A stretch of 64,000 nt of DNA, taken from the NCBI GenBank assembly GCA_951640165.1, contig OX621244.1:19672001-19736000 (forward strand). The letters are read 5' to 3'. Numbering within the stretch: position 1 is the first letter of the stretch; each line of letters begins with the position of its first letter. Source of the stretch: Pseudoips prasinana (taxonomy: Eukaryota > Arthropoda > Insecta > Lepidoptera > Nolidae). A program made the position numbers and the translations under genes. Below, piece after piece: positions 55,668-64,000 of the stretch. Below the pieces are notes generated by a model. That model was not told the origin of the DNA. It did no database searches and saw only the letters and a program-made list of their open reading frames with translations.

Positions 55668-58616
55668 TTAATTGAGTGAGCTTAACATGTTCTCCGTTTC
55701 GTCATAGTTTTTAGTTAATAACCATGTTGTAACTGACTTTTTACATAGATGTTTGGACATTGGAAATATGTTTATTTTCTTATTTATTAAATTATATAGG
55801 TGAGGTCCTACGTAGCATTGAAATCTTTGGGTAAAGGAGAGGTTACATTTGTAAGGGTCGCATGGTTTATCTCTTCGCCTCTTGTTTGATGGTTGATAAG
55901 GAGTGCTACTGTGTTGAGTTAAGATGGTACTCAGGATAAATAGTTGCCTAACTGAGAGGACCTCACATGACTTGTATAGGGCGACAGTTGGGTAGAGGAT
56001 TGGGCGAAATGTAGCTACTTTTAGGACAGCTCTTTGTGCTCTTTCGAGTTTAATAATAATGGATTTAGGCGCACCACCCCAAACAGAAACACAATAGGAT
56101 AAGAGAGACTGACAAAGTGCTAGGTAGATCCTCATAACTAATCGGGCCTCGGCAACATGTCGAAGTGTTTTAAAGACAAAGATCAATTTTCTCGTTCGAG
56201 AGGCTAGTTGGTCAACGTGGGCAGAAAAATTTAGACTATCATCGAGAGTAACGCCTAAGTATTTAATAGTGTGGGTGCGTTCGAGTGTTGGGCAAACGCA
56301 AGACTGGGGGTCTTTTAACTGACATGCGTGAGCGAGTATGCAAAGCGAGGTGTGAGGCTGGTTTGGTTGTCGCAAGTTGTATGTGATCATTTTCGTTTTC
56401 TGTGAGTTTAGGGTAAGTAAGTGTTCTGATAACCAGTTCATGACAGTATCAAGCCCTTTTTGTGCCGCACTGTAAGTATTTAACCAAGTGTCTCCCGTGA
56501 ACGTAAGAACTGTGTCATCCGCAAACACAATGATTTTTCCGTTTGGTAGATTGAGGTTGCAAAGTTGGTTTATGTATGCAAGAAAAAGAGTGGGTCCTAA
56601 CACGCTTCCCTGTGGAACGCCGAAAGTAATTGGAAGTTCACTGCTCGTATAATTCTGTATCTTGACACATTGGGTCCTATTGCTAAGATAATCATTAAAA
56701 AAATTTAGTGGAAGATCACGAATTCCAAGTTCTTCTAGCTTATTCATAAGGATGGGAATAGAAACCGTGTCAAAAGCTTTTGTTGAGTCGAGGAATATTG
56801 ACAGTACTTTTTGTTTTTTGTCAATGTGGTGGACCACGTGGTTAATTAATTCTGAAATAGCGTTGTTAGTCGATTTTTTGCTTCTAAATCCGAATTGATT
56901 CGCAGATATTAGTTTTTTATCTTCAAAGTATTTTATCAGTCTTTTGTTAACAATTCGTTCAAGTAATTTTGATATAGAGGGAAGTACCGCAATAGGCCTA
57001 TAGTTGTTGACACAATCTCTATTCCCACTCTTATGAATAGGACGTATTACAGCTTTCTTGAGATATGAGGGAAATGTACCCGTGTTCAGACAAAGATTAA
57101 AGACATAAGTAAGAGGTGGTATAAGCAAGTGTTTGTAGCGTTGCAGAAACTTGGTAGAGATATTGTCCCAACCAGTGGCGGAGTCAGTCCTTAAGGACAT
57201 AAGTAATGTCTCTACCTCGATTTCTTCAGTCTCCAGCATAACAAAAGATTGTGAAGGAGATGAGGACGAATAGTCCTTTGTTGAAGTGTGACAGCGTTGT
57301 CGAGCACTAATATCGTCAGCGAGTGTTATATTACAAAAATATTTATTTATATAGTTTACTGAATTTATGGGGGAACCGGAAGACGTAAGTAGATTGTCTA
57401 GGGGTATTTTTAGTTTTGTGGTGTTTGTGACTCTTTTGATTTCCTTCCATAATCTTTTATTGTCATTGCCAGCTTCTCTAAGTTCGGCTCTGACATGGTC
57501 TCTCTTTACTTTTTTAATTATTTTGTTACAGTAATTTCTATATCGCTTGTAGGTTAATATTAAAATGGGGTCATTAGGGGTGAGCTTTAGTTTTTTATGC
57601 ATAGCATCTCTATTGCGCATACAACGGAGCAAACCTGCAGTCATCCATGGTTTCAGGAATCGCTGATTTTTTGGGAGTTTAATTAGTTGGGTGTGTAGGT
57701 TTATAACTTTCATTAGTTTGTTTGTAAGAAGAGTTGTAGCTAAATTAGCGTCTTTACAACAGTATAACTCATGAAAGTCCATTTTAGTCATATCTATATC
57801 CAAGGTAGAGTAATTTAGCTTGGATACTACTTTATTTTGAAGTTCCTTTTCCTTCGTCTTTAGGCAAAGTATTACTGCGTAGTGGTCGGTCACGGTAGAG
57901 TTAACAACCATAGTTGAAGCCGTCAAATTAGTTTTAAGCAAGACATGATCTAAGCAAGCATTCTCCCGGGTAGGAAGTATGTGTGCCGGTAGTAAACCAT
58001 GAAAAGCCGCAAGGTCCAGGTACTCCGATATTTTGGCAGGGCATGGGGAACCACCAATGTCAAGGTTAATATCTCCGATAACTGCTATGTTCCTAAATGA
58101 AGAGAGATTGTTCAACAATGAATCCAACGAGTTCAGAAAGTTTGAAATATCTGGAAAGGAGGGCGGACGATAGATACATATAAAGACCTTAACAGTTCCA
58201 ACCTTAATTACAAGACAACTAGCATCCATAAAAATTGGCTCCTCCACTGAATAATTCATAAGGTTATTAATGTAAATGACCACCCCATCATTTTGATTCA
58301 GATGGTTATTTGTCTGATAATGAGAGTAGTTATCAATTGTTGGAACTGAGCATCCTTGTTTTAGCCAACACTCTGTTAAGACGACTATCTCATACTCTAT
58401 CCTAGTTCTATGAAGTAGTGTTAAAAAGTTATCTATATTAGCGTTGATTGATCGGATATTTTGACATATTAGTTTTAATTGACGCTCAGGCCGTGAAATT
58501 AAAGTTGCACACTCTTCAGGTGTACAAGTAATAGAGCTAGAGACTGATATTTGGTCTAGATTTTCAGTGATTTCATTTATATTGTCCACTATTAAGATGT
58601 TTGTAAATGTTTCCAA
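55668..58616 (-). CDS. LINE ORF2: APE endonuclease + reverse transcriptase, intact
   Basis: 982 residues. Endonuclease: CQNIRSIN at 51-58, TECWL at 81-85, IGDINLD at 180-186, CLDHVL at 221-226 and TDHYAV at 243-248. RT: NYRPIAVLPS near 538-547, FGFRSKKSTN near 575-584, FLDSTKAFDT near 608-617, FGVPQGSVLGP near 665-675, and the catalytic VFADDTVL at 697-704. A thumb and a C-terminal segment with CVSVWGG and KKSVTTWLL follow. All expected catalytic residues are visible, with no stop or frameshift. The protein primes reverse transcription at the nicked target. ORF1 lies upstream with about 265 bp between. CR1-group placement (CR1, Daphne, Crack or L2-like) is inference. Confidence 0.92.
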   Translation of the reverse strand: METFTNILIVDNINEITENLDQISVSSSITCTPEECATLISRPERQLKLICQNIRSINANIDNFLTLLHRTRIEYEIVVLTECWLKQGCSVPTIDNYSHYQTNNHLNQNDGVVIYINNLMNYSVEEPIFMDASCLVIKVGTVKVFICIYRPPSFPDISNFLNSLDSLLNNLSSFRNIAVIGDINLDIGGSPCPAKISEYLDLAAFHGLLPAHILPTRENACLDHVLLKTNLTASTMVVNSTVTDHYAVILCLKTKEKELQNKVVSKLNYSTLDIDMTKMDFHELYCCKDANLATTLLTNKLMKVINLHTQLIKLPKNQRFLKPWMTAGLLRCMRNRDAMHKKLKLTPNDPILILTYKRYRNYCNKIIKKVKRDHVRAELREAGNDNKRLWKEIKRVTNTTKLKIPLDNLLTSSGSPINSVNYINKYFCNITLADDISARQRCHTSTKDYSSSSPSQSFVMLETEEIEVETLLMSLRTDSATGWDNISTKFLQRYKHLLIPPLTYVFNLCLNTGTFPSYLKKAVIRPIHKSGNRDCVNNYRPIAVLPSISKLLERIVNKRLIKYFEDKKLISANQFGFRSKKSTNNAISELINHVVHHIDKKQKVLSIFLDSTKAFDTVSIPILMNKLEELGIRDLPLNFFNDYLSNRTQCVKIQNYTSSELPITFGVPQGSVLGPTLFLAYINQLCNLNLPNGKIIVFADDTVLTFTGDTWLNTYSAAQKGLDTVMNWLSEHLLTLNSQKTKMITYNLRQPNQPHTSLCILAHACQLKDPQSCVCPTLERTHTIKYLGVTLDDSLNFSAHVDQLASRTRKLIFVFKTLRHVAEARLVMRIYLALCQSLLSYCVSVWGGAPKSIIIKLERAQRAVLKVATFRPILYPTVALYKSCEVLSVRQLFILSTILTQHSSTPYQPSNKRRRDKPCDPYKCNLSFTQRFQCYVGPHLYNLINKKINIFPMSKHLCKKSVTTWLLTKNYDETENMLSSLN

Positions 58617-58881
58617 TCATAGGGTGGGCATTTGTGTGGATTACTGTGGCCGATATATAGATAAAGATTCTTTTATTCAAACGTGTTGAGCAGTCGGTAT
58701 GGTTAAAATATAGATATGTAGGTGTATATAAATCGGAACCGTAAGTATTTTGTGTAGTATAAGTGTGAGTGGTGTCGATGTAGGTGTACTGGTAAATAGC
58801 AAATATTTGTATTAGTAATTTTTCACAATAATTTTCAATTATGATTAATATTTGATACATGCAATTTAAATTAAAGACTAG

Positions 58882-59721
58882 TCACTCTTTACATAAAGTC
58901 GCAAGTTGAGTTTCGTGCTTTATGTACGTAGTGTTTTCATACTCCGTCTTCTTTACTAGAACTTTTCCATCAGTGACCCAACAATACTTGATCTTATTTT
59001 CTTTACGCATTTGGCGAGCAAGATAGAAAAGTTTTCTGGAGTTATCTGTGAGGTGTTCAGCCAAGTAAATAGGATGCCTGTTGTTTTCTATGCCAGCATG
59101 AGACATGTTCAGTTTATTGTTGGGGTTTAATTTATTGTGGCTCTTTATTGTATGTAAGATCGAGTTTTTTACAAATAGGTGGGATAGCTGAGCTATGATT
59201 GGTCGATTAGTGTCCTTTTTTCCAGGCAATCGGTATGTGTCAAGTATATCCGTCGACTGCAAGTTTATATTAAGTGACTTCGAGATGTTCATTAAATAAT
59301 TCAATTGATCTAATTTAGTTTCTTGGTCTGTGCGGGGAACATTTCTTAGTTCGATGAAGGTTAACTTCGAGACACGCTGTAGTTCCTCAACTTTTTGTTG
59401 GAGACTTATTATGTGCATATTGTTGTTTTTACTTTCATTTTCTAAGGTTTTTATTTTATCGCGAAAAGTGTCATGTTGTTTGGACAAGAATTCCACACTA
59501 ATTTCAATTTTCCTAAATGATTCCGTCATTTTATCTTGAAAAGAATTAATCATATTTTTAATTTCATCTCGAAATTCATAGAAATCTTCTCGTGTAATGC
59601 TATTATTCTTTCGCTTTTGTCGTTGACTAACAAATCGCGATGGCGGCGGCGTTCGAGTAACTCCTTCGCGGGTGTTATTGGTGTCCGCTTCCGATACGCT
59701 CTCAGATCCCGAGTGAACCAT
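58882..59721 (-). CDS. LINE ORF1: coiled-coil protein with FP25K-like C-terminal domain
   Basis: 279 residues. The N-terminus is Ser/Thr/Arg-rich, residues about 50-120 form a long coiled coil (EFRDEIKNMINSFQDKMTES and onward), and the C-terminal half contains FIELRNVPRTDQ, IYLAEHLTDNSRKLFYLARQ and KYCWVTDGKVLVKK. That last block resembles the C-terminal domain family named after baculovirus FP25K, which recurs in insect LINE ORF1 proteins. It likely binds element RNA. The ATG at 59721 is the first in frame after about 100 bp of GC-rich 5' UTR. No lesion seen. Confidence 0.85.
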   Translation of the reverse strand: MVHSGSESVSEADTNNTREGVTRTPPPSRFVSQRQKRKNNSITREDFYEFRDEIKNMINSFQDKMTESFRKIEISVEFLSKQHDTFRDKIKTLENESKNNNMHIISLQQKVEELQRVSKLTFIELRNVPRTDQETKLDQLNYLMNISKSLNINLQSTDILDTYRLPGKKDTNRPIIAQLSHLFVKNSILHTIKSHNKLNPNNKLNMSHAGIENNRHPIYLAEHLTDNSRKLFYLARQMRKENKIKYCWVTDGKVLVKKTEYENTTYIKHETQLATLCKE

Positions 59722-59828
59722 GTTGTACTAGGTGGCCAGTGATGGACAGAGGTGAGACGTGCGTGGACGCAGCGATGCGACGAACGCGCTGTTGTGTGCG
59801 TGCGGGGTGGATGCACACCATACATAAT

Positions 59829-61650
59829 TTCCAATTGTTTAAGAATAGTAAACTCTTATGATCTGTTCTTATCGTAAAATGTTTTCCTCGCAGATATGTT
59901 TCGAACTTTTTCAAGCTATATATTATCGCCCATAATTCCTGTTCACTAATACTCCAGTTTCTTTCGGCGTTAGTCAAGGCTTTACTACAATAACTAATTA
60001 CCTTATGATCTCCATTCGTATCTATCTGATAAAGGCAGCCCGCAATACCTATAGCACTACTATCAGTTTGTAAAAAGAATGGTTCCCCTAATTTTGGATG
60101 TGTTAACATAACCGTATCTATAAATTTGTTTTTAATTTCCTCAAAACAAATCCGTTCCTTTTCCGTCCAATTAAATTTACACCCCTTACATAATAATATA
60201 TTCAAAGGTTTAGTTAGTTCTCCATACCTTTCGATGAATTTTCGGTAATAATTTAGCTAACCGAGGAACGAGCGTAGATGCTTAACATTTTTAGGTGCCG
60301 GAAATTTTTTTTATGGCTTCAATCTTTTCAGGATCCATTCTTATACCTTCAGTTGAAACAATATGCCCCAGTAGTTTCACCTCTTTCTTAAAAAACCTGC
60401 ATTTTTCTAGTTTACACGTTAACCCCGCTTCGCGTAGTTTTTCTAACACCTTACCTATGTGTTCCGCATGTAACCCTATTCCAATACCCATTTCCCCCCT
60501 TGTATATACGCACAAATCATCTAGATAGGCCACACAAAACTCCTTTACTTCAGGCCTCAAAATTATGTCTATAGCTCTAGAAAAACTTCCTACTGATGTT
60601 TTTAACCCTTGTGGTAAGACTCTATAAGTATAACTTTTCCCGTCAAATGTGAATCCTGTATATTTAGTCGAATCCTTATGCAATGGTATTTGAAAATACG
60701 CATCATTTAAATCTAGAATCGTCATAAATTGAACCCCGTGAAATGACTGTAAAATCTCTGAAGTCAAAGGTGGTGATTCTATGTCTCCTTCCATTCTCTT
60801 ATTTAACTCTCTGGCATCCAATAAGATTCTTACAGAACCATCTCGTTTTAAAGTGCATGTTAAAGGACTACAGTACGGCGTGCTTTCACGTTTTATTATC
60901 CCTAACTTTTCAAACTCTATGATTTTGTTTTAAACCCTATCCCTATATTCATAAGGTACTGTATATGGACGTTTTACAAAAGGTGTCGGGTCCACCATTT
61001 TTATTACATGTTTGTACTTATCAGTTCTCTCCGCTTTCTCGGCAAAAGCCATCCTATTGCTTAATAACACCGGAAGTAAATTTTTTTTATATTCAAATGA
61101 CAAATCTTGTTTCTGCAAATAAGCATTAATTTTATCCTCATTAACATAACCTAAGTCTACCCCGCTTTGTTCTGCTTGATTAATTGAATTTATATTTTGT
61201 TGATTGATTTCCCCTCCCAGACCGTCATTACTGCTCTCAATGGAATCTGTGTTCAATTTTAATTGCCAAAGTCGATCTAAATGCTCTATTTGTAAAATTC
61301 TCTTATCCGAACAATCAACTTGAGCTTTGACTCGTTCTAACCAATCCATCCCTAGTATCAGAGGTCGCGTTAATCCTTTTATTATTGAACAAGGTATGCT
61401 AATCTCAATCGCCTCAATTTTCAATGTGATTAAGCACATCTTATTTACCCTTTCACTACGTTTTCCCACTGCTCCTTATATATAAATTGTTGGTATAGGC
61501 ATTTCACTTAGTTTACCTGTCTGTCTTATTATATTCTCGCTTAACTCCAATGATAAGCATGTAATCTGGCTCCCCGTATCAATTAAAGCTTTTGTTCTAA
61601 TATCCCCTATCTGGACCTCTATCTCGGGTAACTCCGTTAAAGTTGTTGCT
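59829..61650 (-). pseudogene. Gypsy-type protease, reverse transcriptase and RNase H (broken)
   Basis: Going leftward: the protease active-site Asp-Thr-Gly is at 61572-61580. RT follows, with an LDARELNKRM block near 60820, LNDAYFQIPLHKDS near 60700 and the catalytic YLDD near 60505-60520. RNase H begins after CKGCKFNWTEKE near 60180, with LQTDSSAIG near 60050 and TIRTDHKSLL near 59850. Breaks seen: stop codons near 61479, 60930 and 60257, and a frameshift in an A8 run near 60305. At 59829 the coding is interrupted by the LINE insertion and continues at 47336. These lesions make Pol nonfunctional. Confidence 0.85.
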
Positions 61651-61659
61651 AACTATTCC

Positions 61660-62317
61660 TCACACTCCTCTAACTCCTCTCCGAACACTGTAGCTACCTC
61701 TCTGTATCGTAGCATTAGATTACAAGTGTTACACTCACTAATCCTTCCTGGACATACAAAATTTCCTTTATATTGTCGTTTTTCTATCGTTTGAAGTAAT
61801 AACTCTACATCCTTGTTGAAAACTGATTTGGCACTCGATCCTAATATATTTGTTTGTATTCTAATTGGATGTAACCGCCCTTTTGCTTTTAACCCTAATC
61901 CTTTACCGACTTCCCAACCTAAGTTACATAGTTGCTTATATACTAATGTACTAACCCGTGCTTCCCCCGCATTTTGATTAAAACTATTTATCTTATTGCT
62001 ATCTAATGGATAGCAATAAGATAATTAGTTTTAATCAAAATGCGGGGGAAGCACGGGTTAGTACATTGATGATGTAGGTCTTGATACTAAGTTTACTTAA
62101 TTATCCCCATTATTTATAAGTTCCTTTGTTGACCGAACGGGACGCATTTAATCAACCGGATTCAGTTTCCCTCAAGCAAATTGTCATTATTTTTATTGCC
62201 TTCAACTGGTGTCTTCTCGATCTCTTCAGTTATGTCGTTATTTGGCCCTATAACCCCCCCGCCTTTGACAAAATTAGTGGTTTTAATGTAATTAAATCGC
62301 CATCCTTGTGGGTGTCC
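61660..62317 (-). pseudogene. Gag 3' end/protease spacer with a large palindrome
   Basis: A Cys-containing stretch (VCPGRISECNTCN near 61730-61765) may be a relic zinc knuckle. The frame to gag is disrupted, partly by the 59-bp palindrome at 61945-62067. Confidence 0.5.
61945..62067. repeat. 59-bp inverted repeat, 5-nt loop
   Basis: Arms 61945-62003 and 62009-62067 match with one mismatch (outer part AATGTACTAACCCGTGCTTC). It lies in gag-pol coding sequence, so it is a later rearrangement. Confidence 0.9.
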
Positions 62318-63157
62318 TCATCTCAATGCTCCTCTTGATGTACCTCTGTCTCTTCTTTCCCACGTATTGGTGTGCATAACATTAGTGGGTAGAGTAGTTT
62401 TACGCTGATCTTGAAAGGGTTGTCTACTGTATCTTCCTTGTTGAACCCGGTTTGCCATGTTCTCCCTAGGCATTTGACTATTATCGTTATGTCTGATTAC
62501 ATTCTTTTCAATACCTCGCAGGAACTCTAATGCTTGTAAAGCAGTCGATGGCCCTATTCTTGTGAACCACAACCGTTGTATATCTTCAGAAAAATTACGC
62601 ATAATACATTTTACAATTTCCGTTTCACTCAGTGGAATAGTGAGTTGTCTAACACTTTCCATCTGTTCGGCGAAGTGCTCGTGCATACTCAGCCCTTTGT
62701 TCTGTTCCCATCTTGAATTCATTAATTTAAGTTTCGCGTTTTCTTGTTCATTTTGATCCCAATATATTGCAAGAAAATCTTTCACGAAGTCATCTATGGT
62801 TCGCCAGTTTTGCTTATGTAATTCTAGCACCTTTTGCGATGCACCCGATAGACATTCCAACGCTATTTCTAAAGCTTTATCTCCCGCATTTACATAACTA
62901 ATGTACCGGCGTAACTTATCCACGAAGCGCACCGGACTTAACCCCCCTGATGTACTGAACTTTGGTTGGTCTATAACCGGCTTCATTACGAAAACATTTG
63001 TCGTCTTTATAGTATCTAAAGACATCACACTAGTACTAGAATCATTATTCCTTGTCAATGATTCTCTAGGCCCAATTTCTGACGAAATCCCAGTAGTAGA
63101 TGAACTACCGATGGATGAACTATTTTCCTTTTCCTTCCTTTTTTTGCCTTTACGCAT
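62318..63157 (-). CDS. Gypsy-type Gag
   Basis: 279 residues starting at the ATG at 63157. The N-terminus is Lys/Ser-rich. From about residue 60 it has the retrotransposon Gag capsid pattern: FSTSGGLSPVRFVDKLRRYI, a KVLELHKQNWRTIDDFVKDF stretch and a MNSRWEQNKGLSMHEHFAEQ stretch, ending with an Arg/Gln-rich tail. Gag packages element RNA into particles. The 5' leader, where a primer-binding site would be expected, is replaced by a hairpin made of LTR-end sequence. Confidence 0.85.
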   Translation of the reverse strand: MRKGKKRKEKENSSSIGSSSTTGISSEIGPRESLTRNNDSSTSVMSLDTIKTTNVFVMKPVIDQPKFSTSGGLSPVRFVDKLRRYISYVNAGDKALEIALECLSGASQKVLELHKQNWRTIDDFVKDFLAIYWDQNEQENAKLKLMNSRWEQNKGLSMHEHFAEQMESVRQLTIPLSETEIVKCIMRNFSEDIQRLWFTRIGPSTALQALEFLRGIEKNVIRHNDNSQMPRENMANRVQQGRYSRQPFQDQRKTTLPTNVMHTNTWERRDRGTSRGALR

Positions 63158-63205
63158 TGAATTACTGAGTTAATTCACAATCACGTGAATTAACTCAGTA
63201 ATTCA
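63158..63205. repeat. 21-bp inverted repeat at the LTR/gag junction
   Basis: Arms 63158-63178 and 63185-63205 (TGAATTACTGAGTTAATTCA core) with loop AATCAC. It inverts the LTR end and abuts the gag ATG. Confidence 0.85.
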
Positions 63206-64000
63206 GTTATATGAGATTTTGTTAATTTTACGCTAATGGCAATTACTTTGAGCTTTCGCAATTATTCATGTTATCTGAGAGAAATGTTTCGGTAGCTTAT
63301 ATCTATCTTCTCGATAATTTAAGTCGTAACATGCGTGTATGCGTACATGTGTGTTTGTGTGAATATGAGAATACTCGGATAGTTGCTAGATCTAAGTAAT
63401 CTATAGCCATAATAGTTTGAGTATATAGGGACTAGTCCCTCCCTCTTACCCACCACTGCAACTCCTGTAAGCCAGGATCAACAGTGGCACACAATGAAAT
63501 GACACTGAGCGGTGAGGCTCAGGCATGTCCCGGGGAATGGCTTTAACTGTCTTGGATCCCGCAACGAATTTAATCAGAAAGAAGAAAAGGAGGAGTTAGA
63601 AATGAAAAGTTCCACTTCCCTCCAGAGCAAAGCGGGAGACAGAATGATATAAAGAGGCTATAGTTTGAGTATAGGGTAATTTTCGGTGATTTATAATATG
63701 GGCCGATCACAGACGTGTGCTCAAAATGCTGTAACAGTAGGCTTGCTTCTAGCGCGTCCCGCGTTGGATTAGATACTCTGTCTGCGTAGGCATCTAGGGC
63801 CTATATTCACATGGACGTGACCCGCGTAGGGCATACAGATATCTCCCACACATGACTTATCGCATGCCCGCTTGTTTAGACAGTCTACACATACAGGGAT
63901 TACACGCTGTCGACACTATAGTATATAACGGTAGCTTGATTCAATTGGCGTGTTCGATCATCTTGATCCGAACCATCCGAGATAGATGTCTCATTACTTT
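63185..64000 (-). repeat. 5' LTR of the gypsy-type element, partial
   Basis: Matches 43897-44398 through 63928 with few substitutions, apart from the insertion at 63426-63659. From 63929 it departs from the left copy, by an insertion or rearrangement, and the window ends. Confidence 0.7.
63426..63659. mobile_element. 234-bp insertion in the LTR, 14-bp target duplication
   Basis: ATAGTTTGAGTATA is at 63412-63425 and 63660-63673 but occurs once in the other LTR (near 44131). The insert begins TAGGGACTAGTCCCTCCCTC, is GC-richer than its host, has no poly(A) tail and no ORF. Family unknown. Confidence 0.75.

Larger units (their letters stand above)
55239..59820 (-). mobile_element. Full-length CR1-group LINE with two intact ORFs
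   Basis: The 5' end is at 59820 and the 3' end in a TTA repeat at 55237-55250 that continues, after the Dong insertions, at 47341-47358. The target duplication TACATAAT is at 59821-59828 and 47337-47344. It contains a 5' UTR of about 100 bp, ORF1 (58882-59721), ORF2 (55668-58616) and a 3' UTR of about 420 bp. Both ORFs are uninterrupted, so this copy was recently active. Confidence 0.88.
43890..64000 (-). mobile_element. Ty3/gypsy-type LTR retrotransposon hosting several nested insertions
   Basis: Order on the minus strand: LTR (from 64000 down to 63185), gag (63157-62318), protease, RT and RNase H (about 61650-59829), a large insertion (59820-47345), remainder of the RNase H/linker (47336-47164), a second insertion (47149-46434), integrase (46433-45198), polypurine tract (44880-44868) and LTR (44867-43890). 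The order gag-PR-RT-RH-IN is that of Ty3/gypsy, not copia. No env-like ORF is seen. Without the insertions it would be about 6.9 kb or more. Breaks in pol and the insertions make this copy inactive. Confidence 0.85.

Noticed and set aside
1..64000. CRISPR array, defence island, prophage or bacterial gene cluster
   Set aside because: No regularly spaced direct repeats and no prokaryotic gene organisation; spliced exons and eukaryotic retroelements throughout.

Overview
The window reads as insect nuclear DNA, most likely from a moth or butterfly. It is AT-rich, nearly all identifiable coding sequence belongs to transposable elements, and the SINE families (tRNA-headed and 5S-headed), RTE and CR1-like LINEs, Dong/R4 elements in TAA repeats and CTAG-ending Helitron-like repeats are the mix I associate with Lepidoptera. 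The species call is inference from repeat types. I see no prokaryotic operon, CRISPR array, rRNA or bona fide tRNA gene.

One host gene is supported. Four plus-strand exons (35049-35178, 36130-36275, 37504-37636, 39006-39222) join in phase at all three introns and encode about 208 residues of a cysteine-rich, probably secreted protein. The 5' exon(s) with start and signal peptide were not found. SINEs, a foldback repeat and a Helitron-like repeat lie in its introns.

Region by region: 1-2760 is the 5' half of a minus-strand non-LTR retrotransposon (ORF1 plus the endonuclease/RT ORF, running off the left edge). 3-8 kb holds 5S-derived SINEs and LINE tails, one carrying a bare T20 insertion. 8.2-11.0 kb is a 5'-truncated CR1-like LINE split by a 1.3-kb mariner with TA duplication. 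12-27 kb is SINEs, palindromes, a foldback MITE, LINE ends, a Dong fragment and a pair of LTR-like repeats. 29.46-33.71 kb is bounded by 42-bp terminal inverted repeats and contains a decayed RTE LINE that is itself split by a SINE. 35-39.2 kb is the host gene. 39-43.9 kb is Helitron-like repeats, LINE tails and palindromes.

43.9-64 kb is one large nest. A minus-strand Ty3/gypsy-type LTR element (gag, protease, RT, RNase H, integrase, PPT, LTRs) is interrupted in RNase H by a full-length two-ORF LINE with an 8-bp target duplication. The TTA-repeat tail of that LINE took up two diverged Dong/R4-type elements head to tail. A separate poly(A)-tailed 0.7-kb insertion with a 14-bp duplication split the gypsy element a second time, and its right LTR carries another insertion with a 14-bp duplication.

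The most unusual signals are a recurrent class of copy-specific snap-back palindromes, the nested stack with the double Dong insertion, and a core sequence that seems to be shared by 5S-headed and tRNA-headed SINEs. All element and family names come from motif recognition by eye; no database search was possible.
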